The notes: generated by a model from the sequence alone, not told the origin. Positions 36,045-45,783 are shown, counted from the stretch's first letter. The stretch: 64,000 nucleotides of DNA from Tissierella sp032104385 (GCF_032104385.1 NZ_DAMCHJ010000001.1:248001-312000); one strand, 5' to 3'. Translations and numbers: made by a program.

Positions 36045-36183
36045 ATTTCTTCACTCCCAATAGCAATAATATTACTATTATACGGCAAAAAATACCTATA
36101 CACAATGTTTTTTTTAGGAATATTTTGTAAATTGTGTTTTGAAAATTTTAATAGCTTGTTGTTCACAAGCTATTTCTATATTT

Positions 36184-36453
36184 TTACTTTATATATTTAT
36201 CTATAATATTTATTATTTCTTCTATCTTTTCCTCACCTTGCTCTTCACCTTCTAAAATTGCCGTAGTTACACAAGATCTTATATGACCGTTTAACACATC
36301 TATATTTGCCTTTTTTAGAAGTCCTATGGCAGATAGGATTTGTGTAGAAACATCTACACAATACCTATCTTCTTCTATCATTTTTATTATGCCGTCTATC
36401 TGTCCTCTAGCCGTCTTTAATTTATTTGCTGCCTTCTTTTTGCCTTCGTTCAT
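36184..36453 (-). CDS. csoR: Copper-sensing repressor CsoR
   Basis: 89-aa DUF156/CsoR repressor with the Cu(I) ligand pattern Cys-His-Cys (DRYCVDVSTQI, NGHIRSCVTTAI). In the apo form it binds GC-rich dyads and shuts off copper efflux. Third gene of the copA-copZ-csoR operon; it probably acts on the dyad upstream of copA and on its own transcription. Confidence 0.92.
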   Translation of the reverse strand: MNEGKKKAANKLKTARGQIDGIIKMIEEDRYCVDVSTQILSAIGLLKKANIDVLNGHIRSCVTTAILEGEEQGEEKIEEIINIIDKYIK

Positions 36454-36467
36454 TTAATCACTACTTT

Positions 36468-36674
36468 CTACCTTATTTCTATTAAATCATATCCTGCATC
36501 CTCTATAGCTCCTTTTATAAGAATATCATTTAAACCTTCTCCTTCAACTTCTACCTTTTTTGACGATAAGTCAACTTCTACGTTAAATACTCCATTTAAT
36601 TCTTTTAATGCATTTTTTACCGCCTTCTCACAATGTCCACAGGACATGCCTTCTACTAATAATGTTTTTTTCAT
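36468..36674 (-). CDS. copZ: Copper chaperone CopZ
   Basis: 68-aa single heavy-metal-associated domain with the metal site MSCGHC (residues 10-15). Delivers Cu(I) to the CopA ATPase and to CsoR. Located between copA and csoR in one operon, with an AGGAGG-type binding site. Confidence 0.93.
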   Translation of the reverse strand: MKKTLLVEGMSCGHCEKAVKNALKELNGVFNVEVDLSSKKVEVEGEGLNDILIKGAIEDAGYDLIEIR

Positions 36675-36765
36675 TTTTATTCCTCCTCATTTTAATCAAT
36701 TTTCAATAATAACTAAAAGCCCTTACGCAATTTTAAAATATTAAAATCAATTAATGTTTTAATTG

Positions 36766-39138
36766 TTAATTGAACTTCTTTAGTCTTAGTGAATTTGTCA
36801 CTACGGATACTGAGCTAAATGCCATTGCCGCCCCTGCAATCATTGGATCTAAAAACCCTAATGCTGCAAAGGGTATTCCTATACTATTATAAAAAAATGC
36901 CCAAAACAGATTTTGCTTTATAGTTCTCATAGTTCTATGGCTAAGCCTTATGGCTGTAACTATACTAGATAAATCTCCCCTCATAAGGGTAATATCTGCA
37001 GCCTCCATAGCTACATCTGTCCCTGTACCTATGGCAAACCCTACATCTGCCGCTGCTAAGGCAGGAGCATCATTGATACCATCTCCAACCATTCCTACAT
37101 TTTTACCTCTGGATTTAATCTCCTCTACTACTTCTGCTTTATTCTCAGGCAATACTTCTGCCAATACATTGATAATCCCTACTTCCTTAGCTATTGCTTT
37201 TGCTGTCCTTTCATTATCTCCTGTTATCATATATATATCTAATCCCATATTTTTTAACTCTTCTATGGCATCTCTTGATGTTTCTTTTATTTTGTCTGCT
37301 ACTGCTATTATACCCGATAGTCTATTATCTAAGGACAATAACATTGCAGTTTTTCCTTCTTGCTCTAATTTTAGTAGAATTTCTTCTCCATTTGTTATAG
37401 AAATATTATTATCAGCCATTAACTTTCTATTACCAACAAGTACTTCTTTTCCTTCAAAGGTAGCTTTAAGTCCCTTACCTGGAATTGCCATAAATTTTTC
37501 TGGCTCTGATAGTCTTAATAATTCTTCTTCACCTTTTTTTACTATAGACCAACCTAGAGGATGCTCCGAAGCTTTTTCAACCGATGCAGCTATTCTAAGT
37601 ATTTCATCTCTATCTATATCATTAAAAGAAATAATATCTGTTACTTCTGGCTCACCTTTAGTTATTGTACCCGTTTTATCAAATACTATTGTATCCATTT
37701 TATGTGCTCTTTCTAGATGCTCTCCTGATTTAATTAGTATTCCATTTTCAGCACCTTTACCTGTGCCTACCATAATAGCCGTAGGTGTAGCTAAACCCAA
37801 TGCACATGGACAAGCTATAACTAGAACTGCAACTGCATTTATAAGTCCAATATTAAAATTTCCTCCTATAAAATAAAATCCTAAAAATGTTATTAAGGCA
37901 ATAACTACAACTACAGGAACGAATATTCCAGCTATTTTATCTGCCAATCTTTGAACTGGTGCCTTTGAACCTTGGGCATCTTCAACAAGTTTAATTATCT
38001 GAGATAATACAGTATCCTTACCTATTTTAGTTGCCCTAAACTTAAATGTACCGAATTTGTTAATAGTAGCACCTATTACTTCATCATCTACAGTTTTATC
38101 TATAGGAATACTTTCTCCCGTAATCATAGATTCATCTACAGCTGAATTTCCTTCAACAACGGTGCCATCTACTGGAATCCTTTCTCCCGGTCTAACTACT
38201 ACAATATCACCAATTTCCATCTTTTCTATGGAAATATCCATCTCTACTCCATCTTTTATAATTCTAGCTGTTTTTGGCTGTAATCCCATCAACTTCTTTA
38301 TGGCTTCTGATGTTTTCCCCTTTGCAACTGCCTCAAAGGTTTTTCCTAAAAGGATTAATGTTATAATGACTGCAGAGGCTTCAAAATAATATTCATGAAC
38401 TCCTGTTATAAGATTATATATACTATAAAAATAAGCTGAAGATGTTCCCATTGACACTAAAACATCCATATTAGCTCCTCCACCTCTTAAAGAGTTATAT
38501 GCTCCTTTATAAAATCTATAACCTATAAGAAATTGTACAGGAGTTGCAAGTATTAGTTGAAACCATCCATTAGTTAAAATGGTATGGATTCCAGCCATAT
38601 GAAAGAACATAGCTGAAAATAAAGGCAAACTAAGCATTGCTGAAATGATAAAAGAAGTTTTCAAAGATTTAATTTCCTTTTCCCTTAATTCTCTCTCCCT
38701 ATCTAAATCTCTTTCTATCTCAACCTCTGCCTTATACCCTGCCTTTTCTATGATTTTAACTAAAATATCCTCATCTATTACACCAGATGGATATTCTACT
38801 ACAGCCTTATTAGTAGACAAATTTACAGTAGCCTTGACTACGCCCTCCTGCTTATTTAATACCTTTTCCACCCTAGAAGAACAAGCTGCACAAGTCATTC
38901 CTTCAACTATTAATGTTGTTTTCAATAATGGAACATTATATCCTGTTTTTTCTATAACTTTAACTAGATCTTCTGGCTTAATCTTATCCGTATCAAATTC
39001 AATATTTGCCTTGTTCGCCAATAAATTTACTACTACAGATAATACTCCCTCCTGTTTTGCTAATACTCTTTCTACTCTATTAGAGCAAGCTGCACAGGTC
39101 ATACCGACTATATCTATATTTACTTTTTTAACTGTCAC
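36766..39138 (-). CDS. copA: Cu(+)-exporting P1B-type ATPase CopA
   Basis: 790-aa copper pump. Two N-terminal heavy-metal domains each with MTCAAC, membrane CPCALGLATPTA motif (Cu-binding CPC), phosphorylation site DKTGTIT, HP loop (EHPLGWSI) and GDGINDAPAL hinge. Starts at GTG 39138 behind AAAGGAA. First gene of the copper operon, directly downstream of a CsoR-type dyad. Confidence 0.96.
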   Translation of the reverse strand: MTVKKVNIDIVGMTCAACSNRVERVLAKQEGVLSVVVNLLANKANIEFDTDKIKPEDLVKVIEKTGYNVPLLKTTLIVEGMTCAACSSRVEKVLNKQEGVVKATVNLSTNKAVVEYPSGVIDEDILVKIIEKAGYKAEVEIERDLDRERELREKEIKSLKTSFIISAMLSLPLFSAMFFHMAGIHTILTNGWFQLILATPVQFLIGYRFYKGAYNSLRGGGANMDVLVSMGTSSAYFYSIYNLITGVHEYYFEASAVIITLILLGKTFEAVAKGKTSEAIKKLMGLQPKTARIIKDGVEMDISIEKMEIGDIVVVRPGERIPVDGTVVEGNSAVDESMITGESIPIDKTVDDEVIGATINKFGTFKFRATKIGKDTVLSQIIKLVEDAQGSKAPVQRLADKIAGIFVPVVVVIALITFLGFYFIGGNFNIGLINAVAVLVIACPCALGLATPTAIMVGTGKGAENGILIKSGEHLERAHKMDTIVFDKTGTITKGEPEVTDIISFNDIDRDEILRIAASVEKASEHPLGWSIVKKGEEELLRLSEPEKFMAIPGKGLKATFEGKEVLVGNRKLMADNNISITNGEEILLKLEQEGKTAMLLSLDNRLSGIIAVADKIKETSRDAIEELKNMGLDIYMITGDNERTAKAIAKEVGIINVLAEVLPENKAEVVEEIKSRGKNVGMVGDGINDAPALAAADVGFAIGTGTDVAMEAADITLMRGDLSSIVTAIRLSHRTMRTIKQNLFWAFFYNSIGIPFAALGFLDPMIAGAAMAFSSVSVVTNSLRLKKFN

Positions 39139-39158
39139 TATATCATTCCTTTCCTTAT

Positions 39159-39174
39159 CCCCCCACCAGGGGGG
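39159..39174 (-). promoter_or_regulatory. CsoR-type operator dyad
   Basis: Perfect G/C inverted repeat CCCCCC-ACCA-GGGGGG, 20-35 bp upstream of the copA GTG, striking in this AT-rich sequence and of the type bound by CsoR repressors. The repressor is encoded in the same operon. Confidence 0.8.
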
Positions 39175-39243
39175 TGTGGTTATATTTTATTCTTCTTTAA
39201 TTGCTTTGTCAATATTATTTTAAAATAATATTGAATTATACAT

Positions 39244-39281
39244 AAAGACCTCTGAAAATTTTAATTTTCAGAGGTCTTTTA
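39244..39281 (-). terminator. Terminator after the NhaC-family gene
   Basis: AAAGACCTCTGAAAAT and ATTTTCAGAGGTCTTTT form a 16-bp stem. It lies between the NhaC-family stop and the copA promoter region on the minus strand and would insulate the copper operon. Confidence 0.85.
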
Positions 39282-39319
39282 AATATACTAAATATGAATA
39301 TAAATTAATCTGTGAAAGT

Positions 39320-40783
39320 TTACAACTCTACTTTTTGCTTCTTCTTTTTAAGATTTACCTGCGGTTCCGATGGTATATTAAATAATGGAATAAACCTATC
39401 AAGCCCTGTCAATGTAAGAATTAACATTGAAAATACAGCTATTATTGCCATATAGTTATATTTAATAATATCCAAAGCCGTAATTTCTTGCAAAGGATAA
39501 ACTGCCATACATATTGCTACATAAAATCCCATATAGCAATGCCAAGGAATAAGCTGAGAACCAAATACTCCCATTGCATCGGAAAAAGCTGAATTCCGTA
39601 GTCTAAGTTTATACATATCCTCTTCCGATGCCTCTACATTTTTATCCGTCATTTCTTTTATTATTGGTCCAATAGTTACTATTTGCGCCATCTCATCAGC
39701 CAAAGCAGCATTACCAATTATACAGAGAACACCATTATAGAACATTAGTTGTCTTACTGATTTTGATATTTTAAGTACAAAATTAGATATTGGTTCAAAA
39801 GCCCCAATACTACTCATAATACCGCCAAAAGCACCTATCCAAAGCATCATAACAACTGACCAGCTGCCTGCTGACTCAAATCCAGCCTGAACTAATTCCA
39901 AAAATTCATTTAGGGAACCTACTGTACCGGCAGCTAATCCAAAAATTAATGCAGATATAATTCCTATACCAAGACAAATCATTGTGGGAACTCCCTTGAA
40001 TGCTATAGCTATTACAAGAAACATAGGTATGACCATAAAATAAGGAACTCCTGATTTTACCTGCTCTAATAATGTAACTGCAGCAGGTCTAACTTCTGCT
40101 AATCTTTCAAATACCTCTGCTGGTATAGAATTAATGGCATCAGCAGCATTACCTACTGTATTAGGTAATCCCATTGAAATACTAACCAAATATATTACTA
40201 ATCCAGATATCAAAAGAACTAATCCTGACCATACCCCTTGGTGTCTTACTCTATCTGTTACATTAACTTTTTGTAATCCTGAACTAACAACTGTAGTATC
40301 TGAAATCAAACCAATATTATCTCCAAAACAGGATCCTCCAGCTATGGCAGCTGCTGTAAGTAGGACATGACCTCCTACTATATGATTGAGCCATAAAAAT
40401 ACAGGAGCACAAGATGCAAAGGTTCCCCAAGAGGTTCCAGTAGCTATTGATAAAAGTGATGTAACTACAAATCCTACTATTGCAACAGTCTTTGCGGTAA
40501 CTCCAAGTTTCAAAGAGATTATTATAATAGATGCCCCGACTCCTGTAGCCATAAAGGTTTCTGCCACTGCATATGCAAACATTAAAATGAAAAATACAAG
40601 AATCATTTCCTTTACAGCTTTAAAACCATTTTCCATTATTTCATCATATTTATGTTTTTCAGTAAATCCAGCTATGAATCCAGCATAAATTGTAGCTAAA
40701 GGTGCTGCCATAACTAAATCCATACCAGATATCATTAAACCTGCTAATAAAAATATAGGTGTTAATTTAATAATTGCCATCAT
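39320..40783 (-). CDS. Na+/H+ antiporter NhaC-family transporter
   Basis: 487-aa polytopic transporter (about 12 hydrophobic segments) of the NhaC/ion-transporter superfamily. Signature TGTSWGTFASCAPVFLW and GGSCFGDNIGLISDTTVVSS are present. Members exchange Na+/H+ or carry organic acids and amino acids with Na+. Two adjacent ATGs (40783, 40780) follow GGAGGTAAT. It follows the GcvP-like cluster in the same direction after a hairpin and may supply or export that cluster's substrate; a separate promoter (TTGACA element in the gap) is possible. Confidence 0.85.
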   Translation of the reverse strand: MMAIIKLTPIFLLAGLMISGMDLVMAAPLATIYAGFIAGFTEKHKYDEIMENGFKAVKEMILVFFILMFAYAVAETFMATGVGASIIIISLKLGVTAKTVAIVGFVVTSLLSIATGTSWGTFASCAPVFLWLNHIVGGHVLLTAAAIAGGSCFGDNIGLISDTTVVSSGLQKVNVTDRVRHQGVWSGLVLLISGLVIYLVSISMGLPNTVGNAADAINSIPAEVFERLAEVRPAAVTLLEQVKSGVPYFMVIPMFLVIAIAFKGVPTMICLGIGIISALIFGLAAGTVGSLNEFLELVQAGFESAGSWSVVMMLWIGAFGGIMSSIGAFEPISNFVLKISKSVRQLMFYNGVLCIIGNAALADEMAQIVTIGPIIKEMTDKNVEASEEDMYKLRLRNSAFSDAMGVFGSQLIPWHCYMGFYVAICMAVYPLQEITALDIIKYNYMAIIAVFSMLILTLTGLDRFIPLFNIPSEPQVNLKKKKQKVEL

Positions 40784-40858
40784 ATTACCTCCTTATAATT
40801 TAAGTTTGTTAATATTCTGTCAATTTTCCCAATTTTCTGAAAGTTCTTCTTACAAAAT

Positions 40859-40888
40859 AAGGTTTCAATATACTCCTGAAACCTTATA
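40859..40888 (-). terminator. Hairpin at the end of the AcoX/NAD-kinase-like gene
   Basis: AAGGTTTCA and TGAAACCTT pair around 9 nt, overlapping the last codons, followed by ATTTTG on the minus strand. Partial terminator separating the SDR-GcvP operon from the antiporter gene. Confidence 0.6.
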
Positions 40889-41983
40889 TATAATATCCAT
40901 TTTGTATCCAACCTTAATTCTATAATATCCTGCTAATTTTTTATCAGTTGTTTCATCTCCTGTATAGATTAAAAGAGGATTTCCTCTTAAATCAACTATT
41001 TTAGAATTAGGAGCTATTATTAAAATATTATCTTTTCCAATTATTTTAAGTACCTTGGGGCTTATTTGTTGATTACCTCTTCCTAAAAGATATCCTTGCC
41101 CCCCTGTTGGAGTTATGATTAACCTTCCTTTGTTATCATCTAAAATATTTAATATATCTTCTTCATTACAGTCTAATTTAATTACCTTTTTATCCTTAAC
41201 AATATCTACACCTAATAAAGTGCTAGGGAGATTCAATGTTTCCATAATAGCTCTAGTAGTTGTACCTGGTCCTATAATATAATATATTTCTTCCTCCATA
41301 TTATCTATAATATCTAAGGCAATAGCTTTTTGACTTGCTTCCTCTATCAAAGGAGTAGGAGCCTTTTTATTTTGCAATAATTCTTTTTTATAGGGTATTT
41401 TCAGATAACCAAAAAGTTGAGTTCTTACTATATCATTTCTAAAAGCTTCCTCATCTATATCAATAACCTCTTCTTCTTTTACATTAAGATTATCACCCTT
41501 TAGATATAATAAAGCTAATTCTCCAGCAGATTCTGGTGTATTTCCATAGACTGGAGAATGAATTTTTACTCCCGCGGGAATACCAAGTACGACTACTCTA
41601 TTATTTATAGCCTCATATATATTCCTAGCAGTACCATCTCCACCTACAAAAATAATTAATTCTACACCTCTTTTCTCCATTAATTTAGCTGCCTTTATAG
41701 TATCTAAAGCATTAGTTTTTTGGGTGGATTTATGAATTATTTCATAATCAAAACCTAAAAGTTTACATTGATTCTCTCCCATATCAAAAGAAGAAGTTAG
41801 TATCAACAGTTCTTCCTTAATGGGCTCTAGCTTTTTTAAAGCCTTAACGGCTTTACTAGGGGCTTCTTTCACAGCCCCTAGCTTTATTGCTTTATCCAAA
41901 ATTTCTCTACCGTCAGTTCCCTTTAGGCCAACTTTACCACCCATTCCAGACACAGGATTGATAATTAGTCCAATAGTTCTCAT
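40865..41983 (-). CDS. ATP-NAD kinase/AcoX-like protein
   Basis: 372-aa protein with the diacylglycerol/NAD-kinase fold: LIINPVSGMGGKVGLKGTD at the N-terminus, nucleotide motif IIFVGGDGTARNI (GGDGT), then a C-terminal domain with GPGTTTRAIME and PTGGQGYLLGRGNQ. This is the AcoX/ATP-NAD kinase-like family, often found in catabolic operons (acetoin cluster) without defined substrate. It follows the GcvPB-like gene by 14 nt, so it is operonic. Confidence 0.82.
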   Translation of the reverse strand: MRTIGLIINPVSGMGGKVGLKGTDGREILDKAIKLGAVKEAPSKAVKALKKLEPIKEELLILTSSFDMGENQCKLLGFDYEIIHKSTQKTNALDTIKAAKLMEKRGVELIIFVGGDGTARNIYEAINNRVVVLGIPAGVKIHSPVYGNTPESAGELALLYLKGDNLNVKEEEVIDIDEEAFRNDIVRTQLFGYLKIPYKKELLQNKKAPTPLIEEASQKAIALDIIDNMEEEIYYIIGPGTTTRAIMETLNLPSTLLGVDIVKDKKVIKLDCNEEDILNILDDNKGRLIITPTGGQGYLLGRGNQQISPKVLKIIGKDNILIIAPNSKIVDLRGNPLLIYTGDETTDKKLAGYYRIKVGYKMDIIYKVSGVY

Positions 41984-41997
41984 AATGCAGTACCTAA

Positions 41998-43560
41998 TTA
42001 ATCTTCTTTTGTCTTTCTAAGATAAACCCTCCAAGATGGACACCATTTTTCCGGATCATCAAGGCTTGATTCATCTACTTGATGGATAGTACTATTGTGA
42101 GGGGCTTTATGAATTATTTCTGGAGATTCATAAGCCTCATTAAATATATGATGTAGCGTATCTACATACTCATCTAAATCTTCCCTAGAAGGTGTTTCTG
42201 TTGGCTCTAAAGTAATTGGCTCTGGAATATAATACGGATGATGACTAGACCATATATGCATGCCAAAATCCATTACTCTACGGGATATATCAGCAGAAGT
42301 AATTCCTGTATCCTCAGTTATTTTCTCAACAGTATATCTAGCCTGTTCAACTCTTTGAGTATCTATTTTATAGGGAACTGTTATTCCTTTATGCTCTAAT
42401 AGTCTTTTAATTAAATAAACATTGTTAAGAGATGCTACCTTAGCAACTTCATATAATCCTTCTGCTCCTAAACTCATTATCCAAGCATATGCTTTAAGAA
42501 CAACTTGCGGTGTACCATAAAAAGCCTTCACTTTTCCAATACTATCCTTTAAATCATAATCTAAAAAGTATTTTTTGCCATCATAGCCAACTAATGGCTT
42601 TGGTAAATATTGCTTTAATTTTTCTACTACCCCTATTGCACCAGAGCCTGGCCCTCCACATCCATGTGGTGTTCCAAAGGATTTATGAAGATTAAAATAG
42701 CACATATGAAATCCTGCTTCCTTTGCCCTAGCTACACCAAAAAGTCCATTGGCATTAGCCTGATCATAGCAATTTAATCCTCCGGCCTTAGTCACTAAAT
42801 CTGTAAATTCCTTTACTCTTGGATTGAATATACCAGTATCTTCAGGATTTGCTACAACAAAGGCAGCTGTCCTGTCACTTACTGCAGCCTTAAAAGCCTC
42901 ATAATCAGGATGTCCATTTTCGTCAGCCATAATTGTAATTATTTTATATCCTTTTAGAGCTGGAGCCGCCGCATCAGAAGGATGAGAATATACAGTAGTT
43001 ATTATTTCATCTCTTTTTTCTTCTTCTCCTCTTAATCTATGATACATCCTAACAATGGAAGCCATTGTCATAGTAGCTTGAGAACCTCCTCCAGGTTGGA
43101 AACTAAAATAATCCATACCAGAAATTTCCCTCATCATTAAATCCGTTTTATACATTATCTCTAATATGCCCTGAACTGTACTTTCATCTTGTAAAGGATG
43201 CAGTGCTGTCATTTTTTCAGTATTAGCAATTTTATCATTAATCTTAGGATTATATTTTACTGTACAAGTTCCTTGTCCAATCTCCACATTTATATCTCCA
43301 CCTAAAGTTTCCTGAGAAAGCCTTAAATAATGCATTAAAACTCTTTTCTGATTTATTTCTGGCAAATTAGGCAATCCGTTTCTTCTCATAGATAAAGGAA
43401 GCTTAGACAATCCATCTCCTACTTGATTAACTATAGCTTCTTCTGCTTTAGGAACCAATACTCCCCTTTCACCCTTACGACTTAATTCAAATATAATTGG
43501 CTCATTCCATTTCGCTTGATGAAAATCTCTAATCTTAGAGCTTCTATTTATCCTCTTCAT
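41998..43560 (-). CDS. Divergent GcvPB-like PLP enzyme subunit
   Basis: 520-aa homologue of glycine dehydrogenase (decarboxylating) subunit 2. The PLP lysine context is kept (NLHKSFGTPHGCGGPGSG), as are FxPGGGSQ and CTVKYNPKIN regions, but canonical motifs are altered: the usual PAAGAxGE segment reads PGGGSQAT, the usual SAHGTNPASA reads SHPSDAAAPA, and one Gly of PHGGGGPG is Cys. It forms a pair with the GcvPA-like gene upstream (21-nt gap). No gcvT or gcvH is nearby. Most databases would label it GcvPB; I think the substrate or the acceptor is likely different. Confidence 0.78.
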   Translation of the reverse strand: MKRINRSSKIRDFHQAKWNEPIIFELSRKGERGVLVPKAEEAIVNQVGDGLSKLPLSMRRNGLPNLPEINQKRVLMHYLRLSQETLGGDINVEIGQGTCTVKYNPKINDKIANTEKMTALHPLQDESTVQGILEIMYKTDLMMREISGMDYFSFQPGGGSQATMTMASIVRMYHRLRGEEEKRDEIITTVYSHPSDAAAPALKGYKIITIMADENGHPDYEAFKAAVSDRTAAFVVANPEDTGIFNPRVKEFTDLVTKAGGLNCYDQANANGLFGVARAKEAGFHMCYFNLHKSFGTPHGCGGPGSGAIGVVEKLKQYLPKPLVGYDGKKYFLDYDLKDSIGKVKAFYGTPQVVLKAYAWIMSLGAEGLYEVAKVASLNNVYLIKRLLEHKGITVPYKIDTQRVEQARYTVEKITEDTGITSADISRRVMDFGMHIWSSHHPYYIPEPITLEPTETPSREDLDEYVDTLHHIFNEAYESPEIIHKAPHNSTIHQVDESSLDDPEKWCPSWRVYLRKTKED

Positions 43561-43581
43561 TTAATCAATCCTTTCTATAGA

Positions 43582-44985
43582 TTATCTTTCGACGATTTTT
43601 CTAATAGCATTTACTAAAGTATCAATATCTTCCTTTAAATGAACTTCAGTAACACAGTATAAAGCCGATTGACCTAATTCAGGGAATTCTTCAGATAAAT
43701 CCTTGCCACCAAATATACCTTCATCTAGTAATTTTTTATTTATCTCTTTTACGGTTTTTCCAGTATTATTGAAATCAACTACAAATTCTTTAAACCCTAT
43801 ATTATTAAATCTTGAGCCTTTAACACCTTTAATTTTAGATAGTTCTTCAATTGTATATAAAGATTTTTGGAGAATATTTTGTCCTAATTCAGCCATTCCT
43901 TTAGGTCCCATTAAAGATAAATAAACTCCTGCCGTAATGCCAAGTAAAGCAGTCTGTGTACCTACGTATTCCTTCCCCTTCTCTCTCAAATTCCCAAAGG
44001 AGGTTCTTTCATAGGCTATATCTCCAAATCCATATTCTCCTTCTTTTATAGTTGGAGCTACACCGAATAATCTAGATGGATACTCCATTACAAATCGTTC
44101 TTCATCTCTAGTAGAAATAAATCCTGATTGTCCTCCACCATAATTCATATGCATTCCTAAAGGTTGAAGATCCCCACATATAATATCTGCGCCATAGGAT
44201 GATGGTGGTGCTATAACTCCTAAACTACTTGGGTCAACACCAACTACTGATATTGCACCTGCTTCATGGGCTATCTTGGAAATTTCAGCTCCTTGATCTT
44301 CAATAAATCCTAAATATGAAGGATTTTCAAAATATACTGCTGCAGTATTATCAGAAATCTTTCTTTCTAAATCCTCTAAATCCATTTTTCCCGTTTCTTT
44401 ATCATAATCAATTAAAGTAATTTTAACTCCTGGATCACAATAATTTTTTATTATCATTAACCTGTCAGCACTTATAGTGCCTACAACTAAAGCTTCTGAC
44501 CTTTCAGTAATTCTAGATGACATTCTAAGGGATGTAGCAGCACCTTGAGCCCAATCAAAAGTGGGCACATTTACAACATCCATGTCAAGCAGTTCAGCCA
44601 GTAAGGATTCATATTCAAACAATGTCTGAAATCTACCATGGTCATTATATGGCTCTCCAGCATAAGCGGTCAAAAATTCGGATCTGCTATTTATCTCATC
44701 ACAAACTGCTGGTACATAATGTTGCCAACATCCTGCCCCTAGAAAGTTTAAATATTCCTTTGATGATATATTCTTCCTTAAAATTTTATCTATACCCCTT
44801 TTTAATTCATACTCTGACTCAAAAGGTTTTGGCAAGTTCAAAGGTCTTTTTAATTTTAATTCCTGTGGTACTTCAGCATGTAATTCATCTAAAGATTTTA
44901 AACCTATTTTTTCTAGCATTTCTCTTTGAACTTCTGAATCTGAGTTTGGAATATAGGGATGATTTTTAAATCCACGTATCGTCAT
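43582..44985 (-). CDS. Divergent GcvPA-like PLP enzyme subunit
   Basis: 467-aa homologue of glycine dehydrogenase subunit 1. The overall fold markers are retained (FLGAGCWQHYVPAVCDEINSR, FEYESLLAELLDMDVVNVP, YGGGQSGFISTRDE), but segments near the active site differ from true GcvPA: GAYDHYIP-like is GCWQHYVP, the YQPEISQG-like loop is GEPYNDHG, and the SMYDGAT-like motif is TFDWAQGAAT. Together with the companion subunit it should form an alpha2beta2 PLP enzyme. It is second gene in the sigma-54-controlled operon, after an SDR gene. Confidence 0.78.
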   Translation of the reverse strand: MTIRGFKNHPYIPNSDSEVQREMLEKIGLKSLDELHAEVPQELKLKRPLNLPKPFESEYELKRGIDKILRKNISSKEYLNFLGAGCWQHYVPAVCDEINSRSEFLTAYAGEPYNDHGRFQTLFEYESLLAELLDMDVVNVPTFDWAQGAATSLRMSSRITERSEALVVGTISADRLMIIKNYCDPGVKITLIDYDKETGKMDLEDLERKISDNTAAVYFENPSYLGFIEDQGAEISKIAHEAGAISVVGVDPSSLGVIAPPSSYGADIICGDLQPLGMHMNYGGGQSGFISTRDEERFVMEYPSRLFGVAPTIKEGEYGFGDIAYERTSFGNLREKGKEYVGTQTALLGITAGVYLSLMGPKGMAELGQNILQKSLYTIEELSKIKGVKGSRFNNIGFKEFVVDFNNTGKTVKEINKKLLDEGIFGGKDLSEEFPELGQSALYCVTEVHLKEDIDTLVNAIRKIVER

Positions 44986-45006
44986 ACTTCTACCTCCTAA
45001 ATTTTA

Positions 45007-45783
45007 TTATGCAATTCCGCCACCGTCTACAACTAAAGCGGCTCCAGTAATCCAAGTTGACAAATCACTGCATAAGAATAGTACTGCTTTTGCAATATCT
45101 AATGGTGTTCCCAATCTTTCTAGGGGTCTACCCTTAGCTGATTCCACAAGGAAAGCATCTATCTCTTTTTCTCCAAGCTGCTTTCCTTCATCTCTTAGCA
45201 TAGCTGTGTCTGTATCCCCTGGATTTATAGAATTAACTCTAATGTTTTGTGGTCCATGGTCAATTGCCATTGCTCGAGTTAAATTTACAATTCCACCCTT
45301 TACAGCACAATAAACAGCAGCCTTATCTCCACCTTTTAGTCCCCAGCCTGAACCGGTATTTATTATGCTTCCCCCTCCATTTTTAGCCATAATTGGTATT
45401 GTATATTTAGATAATAAATATGTTCCTTTAAGCCCTACACCAATTACAAAGTCCCATTCTTTTTCTGTTAAATCTACTACTGTCTTTCTAACAGTAACAC
45501 CTGCATTATTAAATAGTATGTCAATTCTGCTAAATTCTTCTTCTATTGATTTAATAGTATTTTTACAATTTTCATCATTGGTTACATCACATTTTTTAAA
45601 GATAGCAAAATTACCCTCATCTCTTATTTCTTTAGCTGCCATATCTCCTTTTTCCTGATTAACATCAAGCAATATAACTTTTGCACCATATTCAGCTAAT
45701 AATTTTCCTGTTCCTAGCCCAATACCAGAGGCTCCTCCTGAAATAACTGCTACTTTACCCTCTAAACTTAATGGATTATCCAT
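45007..45783 (-). CDS. SDR-family NAD(P)-dependent oxidoreductase
   Basis: 258-aa classical short-chain dehydrogenase: cofactor motif GGASGIGLG, LFNNAGVT, catalytic Ser region (NTGSGWG), YCAVK active-site Tyr-Lys, and SINPGDTDTAM. Asp37-type residue after beta2 (LLDVNQ) favours NAD. First gene of the operon with GcvP-like subunits and the AcoX-like protein, behind a sigma-54 promoter. It may oxidise or reduce a hydroxy/keto compound that feeds the PLP enzyme. Confidence 0.9.
   Translation of the reverse strand: MDNPLSLEGKVAVISGGASGIGLGTGKLLAEYGAKVILLDVNQEKGDMAAKEIRDEGNFAIFKKCDVTNDENCKNTIKSIEEEFSRIDILFNNAGVTVRKTVVDLTEKEWDFVIGVGLKGTYLLSKYTIPIMAKNGGGSIINTGSGWGLKGGDKAAVYCAVKGGIVNLTRAMAIDHGPQNIRVNSINPGDTDTAMLRDEGKQLGEKEIDAFLVESAKGRPLERLGTPLDIAKAVLFLCSDLSTWITGAALVVDGGGIA

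Noticed and set aside
36950..37876. Long plus-strand open frame opposite copA (308 codons)
   Set aside because: Composition is a mirror of the ATPase codons (Ser/Ile/Pro rich); no binding site or family motif.
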